DNA of 64,000 nt from the NCBI GenBank assembly GCA_963989385.1, contig OZ022511.1, positions 2,728,001 to 2,792,000 on the forward strand, given 5' to 3'. The number at the start of each line of letters is the position of its first letter. The stretch's first letter is position 1. Positions 32,800-45,600 of the stretch are shown here, piece after piece. The stretch comes from Ctena decussata. Its lineage: Eukaryota > Mollusca > Bivalvia > Lucinida > Lucinidae. Below the pieces are notes generated by a model. The model made no database searches. It saw only the letters and a program-made list of their open reading frames with translations, and had not been told where the DNA came from. Both the position numbers and the translations under genes were made by a program.

Positions 32800-33616
32800 T
32801 TATGTTTCATCTGTTGAGTATTCCAGGTCATCACTATCAATTGGCGAGACCTCTTCAACATCATCATCATCGTCATAATCCTCATCATCATATTCATCAG
32901 CTTGAATCTCACTTCTACTTGGCCCAGCCTCACTCCAACTTTGCCCAGCCTCGCTCCGATTTTGCCGAGCCTCACTTCTACTGATACTCTGATCATAGTT
33001 CTCTCTTTCAGTTTGTATTTCAGTTTGTATTTCAGTTTCAGTATGTGGATCCACTGCTTGCAAGTCTTCAATATCAGCAAGGCTTTCAAACCTCCCAACC
33101 CTTGGTGATGTATCTTCCTCTTCACCACTTGCACCTAATTCACTCATTTCCATTTGAGAATCAATTCTTGGTGTTAAATTATCCTCCCTATTATAGTCTA
33201 CACCAAACTTAGGTATATACTCTTGTTCTGGTTCTTCCTGAATTTTCACATGTTTATTCTGGCTCTTCGTAGATCTTTCCTGAAATTCAGATCTAGACCT
33301 TTCCTGAAATCCAGATCTAGATCTTTCCTGAAATTCAGATCTAGATATTTCCTGAAATTCAGATCTAGATCTTTCCTGATGTTCAGATCTGGATCTTTCC
33401 TGAAATTCAGATCTGGATCTTTCCTGAAGTTCAGAGATTTCCTGAATTTGTTCTGTTCTTTCATGAACTCTGTCAGCTGCTATTTGTTCTGCTACAACTG
33501 AAGGCTCTGGGACTGAAAATTCGGACTTGCAAACTTGATGAACTATTCCTTCACCTATTTCATCCATCTCTTTATCAATTTCTCTTAAACATTCTTCTAG
33601 TACAAGGTCTGAAATC
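32800..33616 (-). CDS. KIAA0753: moonraker-like last exon n with octapeptide repeats and acidic tail
   Basis: 817 nt, ending at stop 32802-32800; acceptor CTTACAG|GATT. It starts ISDLVLEECLREIDKEMDEI, matching the family's C-terminal helix. There follow about seven ERSRSEFQ-type octads (about 33265-33435), a QTEIQTE stretch, a RSEAGQ-type repeat, and an Asp/Glu run before the stop. The added part is low-complexity and probably disordered. Confidence 0.85.
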
Positions 33617-36600
33617 CTGTAAGATACAAAAGAAAACATCATTCTATTATCAGCATATCTGTATTTTTCAGTGTTTTCATATCAAGCCACTATGAAATAC
33701 AGGATGTTGAAACTGTCAGAGTTTTCACTCACTGCTCTCTATACCAGGTTTGCCACTCACCCTCCACATAAAAAATCCCTGAATTTTCCCTGAGTTTTCC
33801 CTGTGTTCTAATTTCCATATCATTTTAAGATCCAAAAGTTCATTATCTCTTTACTTTAACAGTGCTAAAGATACTAGAGCATGTGAGCAGGGGCTCACGT
33901 ATACCCCCGGCCAGTGCCACCGCCAAATAAAAACACATTTAATACAAGCAAATGTTAACTAACAGACAGACAGATGGACAATCTATTACAAATCCAGTGA
34001 AAGGCCTAAAAACAAACACCAAAAGGTTCCATTAAAATAAATGCAAATTATGTTATCAAAAAAATATACAAATTTAACACAAAATTTCAACGTAAGCATA
34101 CACAAACTTCTATGTCTGCGACCTTGACCTAAAGTCAGCAGCAGCATCCCAATGATGTCAACTAATCAGTTTAAAACTAGATGTAAACCTAATAACATAG
34201 CAAGCTGAGAATTTTTTTCCATAAATTTTCCCGTTTATTGCATTGGAGTGAGAGATGGGAAAAAGAAACTAGAGTGTACACAAGATCATTCTTATATCTG
34301 ACCTAGTGACACTGTTTTTGACCCTACATGATCTACTTTCAAACTTGGCCTAAATATTGTGATGATAAACATTCTGACAAAGTTTCAAAAAGATTGGATC
34401 AAAACTGTGTCATCTAGAGCGTACACAAGGTTTTTCTAAGATCTGACCTAGTTTTTGACCTGACATGACCCAGTTTCAAATTTGGCCTAGATATTGTGAG
34501 GATACATTCTGACAAAATTTCATTAGGTTTGGATCAAAACTGTGACCTCTAGAGCGTACACAAGGTTTTCCTAATATTTGACCTATTTTCTGACCCGACC
34601 TGACCCAGTTTCAAACTTGGCCTGGATATTGTAAGAATAAACATTCTGACAAAGTTTCATTGAGATTGGATCAAAACTGTGCCCTCTGGAGACTATACAA
34701 GGTCGTTCTTATATTTGACCTATAGTGACCTAGTTTTTGACCCGACGTGACCCAGTTTCAAACTTTACCTAGATTTCATAAAGATAAACATTCTGACAGA
34801 GTTTCATGAAGATTGGATCAAAACTGTGCCCTCTGTGAACAAAAAGTTTTTTCTAAGATTTGACCTAGTGACCTAGTTTTTGACCCAACGTGACTCAGTT
34901 TCATAGGGGGCTTAGATATATGGACAATAAACATTTTGACATAGTTTCATGAAGATTGGATCAAAACTATGCCTTTTAGTGTGTATGCAAGGTTTTTCTA
35001 AGATCTGACCTAGTGACCTAGGTTTTGACATGCCATGACCCAGTTTCAAACTTGTCCTAGATATTATGAGGATAAACATTCTGACAAAGTTTCATGAACT
35101 TTGAATCAAAACTGTGCCTTCTAGAGCGTACACAAGGTTTTTCTAAGCTTTGACCTAGTGACCTAGTTTTTGACCCGACATGACCCAGTTTTAAACCCGG
35201 CTTAGAGTTTATGGAGATAAACATTCTGACCAAGTTTCATAAAGATTGGAGCAAAACTGTGTCCTCTAGAGCGTACACAAGGTTTTTCTATGATTTGACC
35301 TAGTGAGCTAGTTTTTGACCCGACATGACCCAGTTTCAAACTTGTTTTACATATTATGAGGATAAATATTCTGACAAAGTTTCATGAATTTTGGATCAAA
35401 ACTGTGCCTTCAAGAGCCTACACAAGGTTATTCTAAGATTTGACCTAGTGACCTAGTTTTTGACCCGACATGACCCAGTTTTATACCCGGCTTAGAGTTT
35501 ATAGAGATAAACATTCTGACCAAGTTTCATAAAAATTGGAGCAAAACTGTGTCCTCTAGAGCGTACACAAGGTTTTTCTATGATTTGACCTAGTGAGCTA
35601 GTTTTTGACCCGACATGACCCAGTTTCAAACTTGTCCTACATATTATGAGGATAAATATTCTGACAAAGTTTCATGAATTTTGGATCAAAACTGTGCCTT
35701 CAAGAGCCTACACAAGGTTATTCTAAGATTTGACCTAGTGACCTAGTTTTTGACCCGACATGACCCAGTTTTAAACTTAGCCTAGAGTTTATGAAGATAA
35801 ACATTCTGACAAAGTTTCATAAAGATTGAATCAAAACTGTGTCCTCAAGAGCGTACATAAGGTTTTCTATGATTTGACCTAGTGAGCTAGTTTTTGACCC
35901 GACATGACCCAGTTTCAAATTTGTTCTAGATGTTATAAGGATAAACATTCTGACAATGTTTCATGAACTTTGGATCAAAACTGTGCCTTCTACAGTGAAC
36001 ACAAGGTTTTTCTAAGATTTGACCTAGTGACCTAGTTTTTGACCCGACATGACCCAGTTTCAAACTTGGCCTAGAGTTTATGGAGATAAACATTCTGACA
36101 AAGTTTCATAAAGATTGGATCAAAACTATGTCTTCTAGAGCGTACACAAGGTTTTTCTATGATTTGACCTAGTGACCTAGTTTTTGACCCGACGTGACCC
36201 AGTTTCAAACTTGTCCTAGATATTATGAGGATAAACATTCTGACAAAGTTTCATGACCTTTGGATGAAAACTGTGCCCTCTAGAGCGTACACAAGGTTTT
36301 TCTAAGATTTGACCTAGTGACCTAGTTTTTGACCCGACATGACCCAGTTTCGAACTTGACCTAGATTTTATAAAGACTAACATTCTGACAAAGTTTCATA
36401 AAGATTGGATCAAAACTGTGCCCTCTAGAGTGTACACAAGCAAAAGTTGACGGACGTCCGTCCTGACGTCCGGACGTCCTGACACACGTACGACGGACGA
36501 CGGACATCAGGGTATCCCAAAAGCTCACCCTGAGCACTTCATGCTCAGGTGAGCTAAAAAGAAAAAGAAGACCAAAAGAAATCTTAGCATCTTGATTTTC

Positions 36601-39600
36601 TTCCCAACAATATATGGCCATTCTCAAGATGTATACAAAATTTGAAGACTGTGGCTCTCATGAGAACAGAGAAATCTGTGACAAAAAGTTACTTAGAGAG
36701 AAAGAAAAAAAGGACAAACAAAGGGAATGATAAGCAGGAGGACTCTGATTTTCTCTTACACAGTACAACTAGTCATACACAACGTTTGAACCAAATTTCA
36801 AAATCCTAGCTAAAGTGGTTCCTAAGAAATCTTTGACAGAAATTTTATTGGAGAGAAAGAAGAAATGGACAAACAAAGAGAATGATAAGCAGCAAGACGC
36901 TGATTCTTTCTTACATGATACAACTAGTCATACCCAATGTTTGTACAAAATATCAAAATCCTAGCTGAAGCAGTTCCTGAGAAATCTGTGACAATAATTT
37001 AATTGGACAGAAAGAAAAAATGGACAAATAAAGGGAATGATGGGAGGAAGAGGCTGATTCTCTCTTACACAGTACAACTAGTCACACCCAACATTTGTAC
37101 CAAATTTCAAAGTCCTAGCTGTAGTAGTTTCTGAGAAATCTGTGACAAAAATTTAATTGGAGAGAAAGAGAAAATGGACAAACAAATGCACTGATAAGTA
37201 GGAAGAGGCTGATTCTCTCTTACATGGTACAACTAGTCATACCCAACGTTTGTACCAAATTTGAAAGTCCTAGCTTTAGTGGTTCCTGAGAAACCTGTGA
37301 CAAAAATTAATTGGAGAGAAAGAAAAAAAATGGACAAACAAAGGGACTGATAAGCAGGAGAAGGCTGATTCTCTCTTACACAGTACAACTAGTCATACCC
37401 AAGGTTTATACCAAATTTGAAAGTCCTGGCTGTAGAGGTTCCTGAGAAATCTGTGACAAAAATTTAATTGGAGAGAAAGAAAAAATGGACAAACAGAGGG
37501 ACTGATAAGCAGGAGAAGGCTGATTCCCTCTTACACAGTACAACTAGTCATGCCCAACCTTTATACCACATTTCAAAGTCCCAGATATAGCGGTTCCTGA
37601 GAAATCTGGGACAAAAAATTAATTGGAGAGAAAGAAAAACTGGATAAACAAAGGGACTGATAAGCAGGAGAAGGCTGATTCTCTCTTACACGGTACAACT
37701 AGTCATACCCAAGGTTTGTTTCAAATTTCAAAGTCCTAGCTTTAGTGGTTCCTGAGAAATCTGTGACAGAAATTTAATTGGAGAGAAAGAAAAATTGGAC
37801 AAACAAAGGGACTGATAAGCAGGAGAAGGCTGATTCTCTCTTACACGGTACAACTAGTCATACCCAACGTTTGTACCACATTTCAAAGTCCTAGCTATAG
37901 CGGTTCCTGAGAAATCTGTGACAAAAAATTAATTGGAGAGAAAGAAAAAATGGATAAACAAAGGGACTGATAAGCAGGAGAAGGCTGATTCTCTCTTACA
38001 CGGTACAACTAGTCCTACCCAACGTTTGTACCAAATTTCAAAGTCCTAGCTTTAGTGGTTCCTGAGAAATCTGTGACAGAAAAAATGTTAACACACACAC
38101 ACACACACACACAAACATATTAACGGAAAGACCAAAAACTATATACCCCCTATATACTTCGTATACCGGGGGTATAATCACTTGAAAATTGGGGTTGCTC
38201 TTAATAAAAGAAGAAATTTCCTTCCCCTGGGAGCCAATTATAACAGCAAGGTTACTCAGCAACAGTAACCCCCTAGGAAAGAACCTAATTCTGTGCATGG
38301 ATTATCTTTTCCGAAAGTATATTCTTTCCCCTTGAGCAGAATGAATATTTATATTCTCTCACAACTTAGATGGCCACTAATTTTCAAAGTTCACTACTTT
38401 TCAAAATTTCCCTGAGAGTGGAAATCCTGCTACAGAGATACATCTTTTTTTTTTCATTATTCCATATTGCATCAAAAAGGTTTAGCAAGGGTAAAGTCGG
38501 GTAAATTTGGACAGCCGGTAAATTTGGACAGTGACATTGTTTCCTTTATATGTCAGTTGTTTGGAATTAAAACAAAATCAACTGGGCAAACAAAGAAAAT
38601 CCTGATGAGACGGCTCATTATGAGGCGTCTTACCTGGATTTTCACTGTTTGCAATGGTAAGTCCGAGTTTACGCTGTCCAAAGTTACCCAATTCAACCCT
38701 ATATAACTTATTATGAAACACTTACTCCTCCACTAGTTTCCAGGGATCAAATCTTCCCTCTTTCTCATGCTGTGTCTTCTTAAGGTGACGTTCATACTTC
38801 TCCAGGTTATTCTTAATGTCCCTCACGACAGTCTCAGAAATTTTTAATCTTATCCTGGGTGGACCTCTGTGAGTATGGAGTAAACCGTCTTCAACAGTTT
38901 CTTCATCTGCTACAAGGGGAGTTGTCTTCTCTTGAAACTTTGGCACAGGTGCTGATTTTGTGAATATGACTGGTTCGTCCTTTTCTTTATGAAATGCTCT
39001 AGAAAACAACAAGTGTAATTTACTTCATGATAAGTCTTTTCTTTATGAAATGCTCTAGAAAACAACACATGTAATTTACTTCATGATAAGTCTTTTCTTT
39101 ATGAAATGCTCTAGAAAACAACACATGTAATTTACTTCATGATAAGTCTTTTTCTTTATGAAATGCTCTAGAAAACAACACATGTAATTTACTTCATGAT
39201 AAGTCTTTTTCTTTATGAACTGCTCTAGAAAACAACACATGTAATTTACTTCATGATAAGTCTTTTTCTTTATGAAATGCTCTAGAAAACAACAAGTGTA
39301 ATTTACTTCATGATAAGTCTTTTTCTTTATGAAATGCTCTAGAAAACAACAAGTGTAATTTACGTCATGATAAGTCTTTTTCTTTATGAAATGCTCTAGA
39401 AAACAACACGTGTAATTTACTTCATGATAATCTTTTTCTTTATGAAATGCTCTAGAAAACAACAAGTGTAATTTACTTCATGATAAGTCTTTTTCTTTAT
39501 GAAATGCTCTAGAAAACAACTAGTGTAATTTACTTTATGATAAGTCTTTTTCTTTATGAAATGCTCTAGAAAACAACGAGTGTAATTTACTTCATGATAA

Positions 39601-42600
39601 GTGGAGTAAAGGTCACAGAATATAATTTTTCATAGATTTATAATGTTACTGTTGATCCTGTAAATGCTAGGGAGAGTAACTAAATAAGCAGATCTATAAG
39701 CAGTGACTGCTTTCTTTCCCATCTTTTGATTTATTTGAAGGGAAAAGATACATTTAAACCAAGCGCCAGGGACAAACCAACTAAAGATTTGCCATACAGC
39801 TAGCCAAATCCCCTCCGTTGGCTAGCTATACGAGTAGACACCATGTCAATTGCTAACCATATCATTTGTATGTTATTTAATGGAGAAAGACCAGTGGTTG
39901 AGTGATTGGAGGTACATGTACTTGGTTATGGTGCAGAAGCTCACAGGTAAGAATCATCTTTGGACCAGCCAGGGACCAAATAGTGAATGGGTACCTTAAG
40001 GATAAAGGGTAGCTATGGGTCTAAGCTACCTCCATGCGGACAGTGAAGACTGATCAGACTGGGCGGATGCCCAGGCTGATCTGAGTCTGCGCTGGCCGCA
40101 CACCCACTTTGTTGGTTTTCTCGTGTCGCGGCTCAAATAGTATCCCAGCATTTGGAAACTAAGGTAGAATTATTACCTTGAGGTTTGTACTCTGTGAGAA
40201 TGTGAGGGCTGCTGTCTTGTTATTTCCATAGCAACAGGCGCTGATGGTCTCTCGGGTATATTTGCTGTAACAGAAATAATCAAACTAACTATACCGAGAG
40301 ACTTTAGAAACGCACCACTTACTAAAATGGCAATATCTTGTTACAGGCCCAAGATTTTCATTCTGTGAAAACAGAATTAAAAAGTGCTGTCAGTTGGCTT
40401 TCATTCAATAAGAAAATCAAAAAGCTGAGACTTATGGTTGCCGAGACATCACGAGAATTCTGTGACAACCCCAATTTAAAAAATCAGAGTAACAATACCT
40501 TACATTATGAGCGAAAAAAAGTTTTTAAACCAATATCAGTTTTCAAATGCAGTAGGCAAGACAAAATCAAATCATGAAGTTTTAGGCTTCTGGCAACGTT
40601 CATTTCGTCTACGTCACGTCTTTACTTTTTAACGTAATTGGCCGTTTATAACGTAAGGAACATGAATAATCGAAATCTTTTAGTCTCATCTGATAGTCCT
40701 GAACGTGTTGCATAGGAAACAAAAGTATCATGTCATTATCGAACGCCATGAACCTGTAATTACTGTTTGAAAAATTTTGGCTGACGTCAGCAAGGAAACG
40801 CTTCCGAAACTTTTTGTGTTTTCCCATTAGTAAAGACATCTGGCTACCGGCTAAAGTTGTTTGTTTTTTAATCGAATAAAAGTCCCATCTGCAAGATGCC
40901 AATTGTTGAAAAACACTAACGTCATGGTAATGTCAGAATAAACAGCATGAGCATGGCAAATTTATGGCAATCAATAGCTTATTGCGTGTGAACATATAAT
41001 ATGATTAAGAAAAACTCATCAAATCAGCCACGTGGAAGTAACAGAGGATGTAAAATGGTGCATTTCTAAAGTCCTTCAGTATAGTATAACGACCTTGAAC
41101 CTTGACCTTGAGACAGAGAATCTTTCCTATAAGGGTTGAACCCCACTGAGAAGGGAGACAAGAAAAGAAAATGGTAGAGTTGCTTCGTCTGAAAGTGTAT
41201 CCATTCATCTTAATGTGTCGGGAATATTGATAGACACAAACATCAACACTGCTTATTACATTGATCTTTAACTTTAAACTCTCTAAGATGTGAAAATTTG
41301 ATGTCATATTATTCCCATGGCAACAGGCCCAGCTGGCTTTAACTTAGAATATCACCTAACAATAAATATATCATAATAAACCTTGAAAACTGACCTCTGA
41401 CAGTAAGACGTTTAGGTCACTGTCCAGCAGGCTATATATCTGCAACGCAGAAGCTACCAATAAACTTTCTGAGTTCATCAAATAAAACAAAAGTATCCAC
41501 AGACAGTCTTTAGTTTCTACACAATATTTTGGGTTAGATGAGTTAACCCTTAATGTGCCAAAAACCAAAACAGTTATACTTGCATTGATTGATTGATTTG
41601 AGTTTAACAGCCCTTTGAGACAGTATTTCTGCCTATATCGGGCCGTCTCCCAGAGAGGGGGAGAAAGAAATGGAAATGATAGACGAGAGAAAAAATGTCC
41701 AAACAACCCCCACCCGCACCTACTGCAAGCACAGTAGGCCCTTGCCCTACAATGTTCCAAATCAGTAGGACTCCCCAGCACTGGAAATTATACACAGCAC
41801 CATCGCACCACCCAACCACCCCCAAGTTATACTTGCAAACAGCATAGATCCAGATAAGGCAGCTCTTTATGAGCTGCCTTATCTGGATCTACACTGTTTG
41901 CTCTCTAGTCTTTGAATTCTCATTATTATTTATACAGGTTGGGCAGAAATTTTTATTCTAAAAATTTGAAGACATAAACTTTGTTGGCTACTGTTTGGCA
42001 CTTTAACCCTTCTCATGCTACGAAAGCAGCTCATCTGACCCTAAAATGGGGGGTACCCTTACCTAAGAAGCCATAAATTTCACAAACTTTCACCAATATT
42101 GTTGAAAATTTCACCCACTTACAACGAGATGTAAGCTGCCATGTTCCAGCAGTCAGACAGTCATGTGACATCCAAACATGGTGGTCATGTGACAAACTGG
42201 CGACCATTTAAGACACTTAAAAAAAAAATGAAATCCAAGATATTAGACCCAAATGTATTATATGGTTCGTAGGAACAAAGTGACTGCTTCCCTAGGGGCC
42301 AGCATTTATCAGCGTAAAAGTTTAGATGGATCAAGTCTTGTTTGCAGAAACTCAAGTTCAACCAAGTGAGGGTGTCATTGTAAAAAACTGATATTGAAAA
42401 ATTCCTTAGTTTTTGACGTATTTTCCATGTTTAGATATCTACAATACCAGCGGTGTGGGTAAAAACTTGCTTTGTTAGAAAGCATAATCCCTCCTTTGTA
42501 GGACAACCTCCACTGTTGGGGTGTACTTGGTGTCTAGCGTGCCTGACAGGATCACAAAGTGACCAACCTCCCAAAAATGTATATATACGCGATTAGCATG

Positions 42601-45600
42601 AGAAGGTTATATGTTAAACAGTCACCAGTGTTCTACTCACTTCTTCTGCTGCCAGATTCTTCTTCAAACTGTAAGGTTCCCCACCTTCTTCTAATATCAA
42701 CCTGCTCCAACTAAAAAGAGGATGATAAGTGAGTCATGAGACCCATTAACAGCACTCTAATGCACTTACACATATAATGCATTACTATATAATCTATAAA
42801 TATAAAAGCACCGCAGGCACTGCATGATACCCCGCCACTGCTGTGCATCCTAACTTATTTTTTGAGATATATAATAGCTAAAGAGCCACAGAACTGAGAT
42901 AGACAGAGATATGATGTCCTTACTGTAAATAAATATTAATATAAACCACCCAACAACGTGGAGCATTCTGACCAGTGTAGATTTAGATCAGGCTGTAAAG
43001 CATTTCTTTGAGCTGAGAGACTCTGTTTCCTATTCTATGGTGTTAAACATATCAGTGAAGTTTCATTCAGATATTCCATATAGTATAGGAACTACAAGTC
43101 AAAAAACATTTTTCAGATCTATCAAGGGGGAATACTCATTAACTTGAAAGGTAAGGGTGATGGTTCTTTGTCACAATATGTAACCTTTGATGTGAAACAT
43201 ACCTATGAAGTTTCGTTCAGATATTCCATATAGTAAAGGAACTACAGATAAAAAACGTTTTTCAGATCAATCAAGGGCGGATAACTCACAAACTGGAAAG
43301 ATCAGAGTGACAGTTCCTAGTCACTATATGAAGCCTTTGATGTGAAACATATCTGTGAAGTTTTATTCAGATATTCCATATAGAAAGGGAACTACAGGTC
43401 AAAAACCATTTTTCAGACCTATCAAGGGCAGATAACTCATGAACTGGAAAGGTAAGAGTGATGGTTCTTTGTCACAGTATGTAACCTTTGATGTGAAACA
43501 TATCTGTAAAGTTTCATTTAAATATTCCACATAGTAAAGGAACTACGGGTAAAAAACATTTTTTAATTCAATCAAGGGCGGATAACTCACAAACGGGAAA
43601 GGTAAGAGTGACCGTTCTTAGTCACAATATGTTACCTTTGATGTGAAACATACTGTGAAGTTATATTCAAATATTCCATATAGTAAAGGAACAATAGGTC
43701 AAAAACCTTTTTTCAGACCTATCAAGGGCGGATAACTCACAAACTGGGAAGGTCAGAGTGACGGTCCTTAGTCACAATATGTAACCTTTGATGTGCAACA
43801 TATCTGTGAAGTTTCATTCAGATATCATGAGCAGTAAAGGAATAACAGGCCAGAAACCATTTTTCCAATACGAAAAAGGGCAGTAACTCCGTTAAAAATG
43901 GATGGATTTTGCCCATTAACAATCCCATACCACTCATCGCCGATAACAATATGTATGCAAAATTTGAAAAAATTCCGTGAATAAATACTCAAGTTATCGA
44001 TCAGAAATGGTGAGCACGGACGGACGGACGGACAGACGGACGGACGGACACCGAAAGGTATTACATAATACCCCGCCACTAAAGTGTGGCGGGGTATAAA
44101 AACTCATTTCATTGGTTCAGAGGCTGATCACATGTAGTAGACATTACTTCATGCCATGTAGTTGGTGAAGTAATGTCTTAATGTCCCATGGTTGGTTATG
44201 TAACATCTTAATGGTGTGTAGCAACGTCAACCGAAATTTGACGTTAAATTTCCTAAAATGGCAAACCCTTCCACTAAAATTATCATTTTTATAATATAAT
44301 AAAACAATTGCTGACTTTTGTTTTGGTGAACATGAAGTGTTATTGAACAATATTTACACTTGCCACTGACTTCCCATAGGTGAACCCTTTTAGAGCAACT
44401 GGCTTCATACACCGTGGAAGCACAATTGATCATGTGACGTTGCTGTCAAGCGACGTTTCATGTAAACAAACTTCTTGTTTGGTTCTTGTAACATTCGATT
44501 GACACCACGTCAGGGCGACGGCTGTATAACGTTATGGCGGAACACTTCCTTACTAGCTTTTCTTTGATCCATATTTTGCCTATTTTACACCAAATTACCA
44601 CGAAAACGGCATAGAGAGTTTCACAAATAAAGTGTAAATATAAGAATGAAAATTTGATTTTTCAGCGTTCATCGTGTGAAGAAGCCAGTGGCTGTCGCTA
44701 GAATTCTACAAGAAGCGCTTCAAGCTTCATGGAATTTTAGCTCTGCCCACTTGCTTCATCACACGATGAACGTTGAAAAATCAAATTTTAATTCTTAAGT
44801 AAACAATTCAAATCAACCTCCACTTCATGTTGGTCAATATGGAGTTTACTATTCAATAACTCTTCATGTCCACCTCAACAACAGTCAATAATTGTATAAT
44901 GTCTAATTGTTTAACTTCACGTTGGTAAATATGAAGTTTACTATTCAATAACTCTTCATGTCCACCTCAACAACAGTCAATAATTGTATAATGTCTTATT
45001 GTTTAATTTCAAAAATTTACGACAGTTTATCCAATGATATTCCTTTGGAAACCCAATGTCATAACGAAAGTTTGCTTATCATTGGCTGGTGTCTGGTTTT
45101 AAATTGCTTAAAGTGCTTGCTTTGGGTATAAGTAGGACATACTGAAGGCTGAAAATATGAAAGAGTGCAGTAGAGGGGAAATTGTCATTTGGGGAGACAA
45201 ATTATCCATTTTATGGTCAGAAATTGCATTTTACGGCTCCTCTGACATGTTGTGGTAAAACCAAATTTGGGACCACAATAACAATGATTTACTTTCCGAA
45301 CTGACAATTTTGAGTATCGTTATCCCTTATTTCTATCACAGCATTCTATTGAGGCATGGATGGATGGATGACTTGCCATTTTACATCCTTTTTCACAGTA
45401 TTTCAGTCATATCAGGACGATTGGAGGGTGATAATGGAAGGCTGTGTGCAACGGAACCCAGTAGGCCAGCGCTTAACCCACTGAGCTACAGGGGACTTAT
45501 TGAGGCAATGACCAGTTACAGTAGTTTATTCTGCAACAAATCATTCTGACATAGTCACCAAAATTTACAACATCATTCTACCTTTTCTTAATATTTAACT

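Larger units (their letters stand above)
33617..38725 (-). other. moonraker intron n-1 (between exons m and n)
   Basis: 5.1-kb intron almost filled by tandem-array elements: a family B element (about 33884-38178) with a Helitron-like element (about 34240-36557) inside it. 38179-38725 holds a 'ttccctgag' repeat fragment and an F3-like hairpin (38595-38660). Confidence 0.7.
40265..42640 (-). other. moonraker intron between exons k and l
   Basis: 2.4-kb intron. It has a SINE-like repeat (41583-41825), an F3 hairpin (41835-41905) and an F6 fragment near 41110. The remainder is unassigned. Confidence 0.6.

Noticed and set aside
33223..33501. 92-aa open frame on the plus strand
   Set aside because: It is the antisense of the moonraker octapeptide repeat.
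36361..36627. Open frame on the minus strand at the end of a tandem array
   Set aside because: It translates the 3' end of the Helitron-like array; such frames recur wherever the repeat does and show no domain.
39076..39465. 129-aa repetitive open frame on the minus strand
   Set aside because: It is the splice-acceptor minisatellite read through; in real splicing this is intron.
43825..44079. 84-aa open frame on the minus strand
   Set aside because: It translates the end of tandem element C and its 'ggacggacgg' tract.
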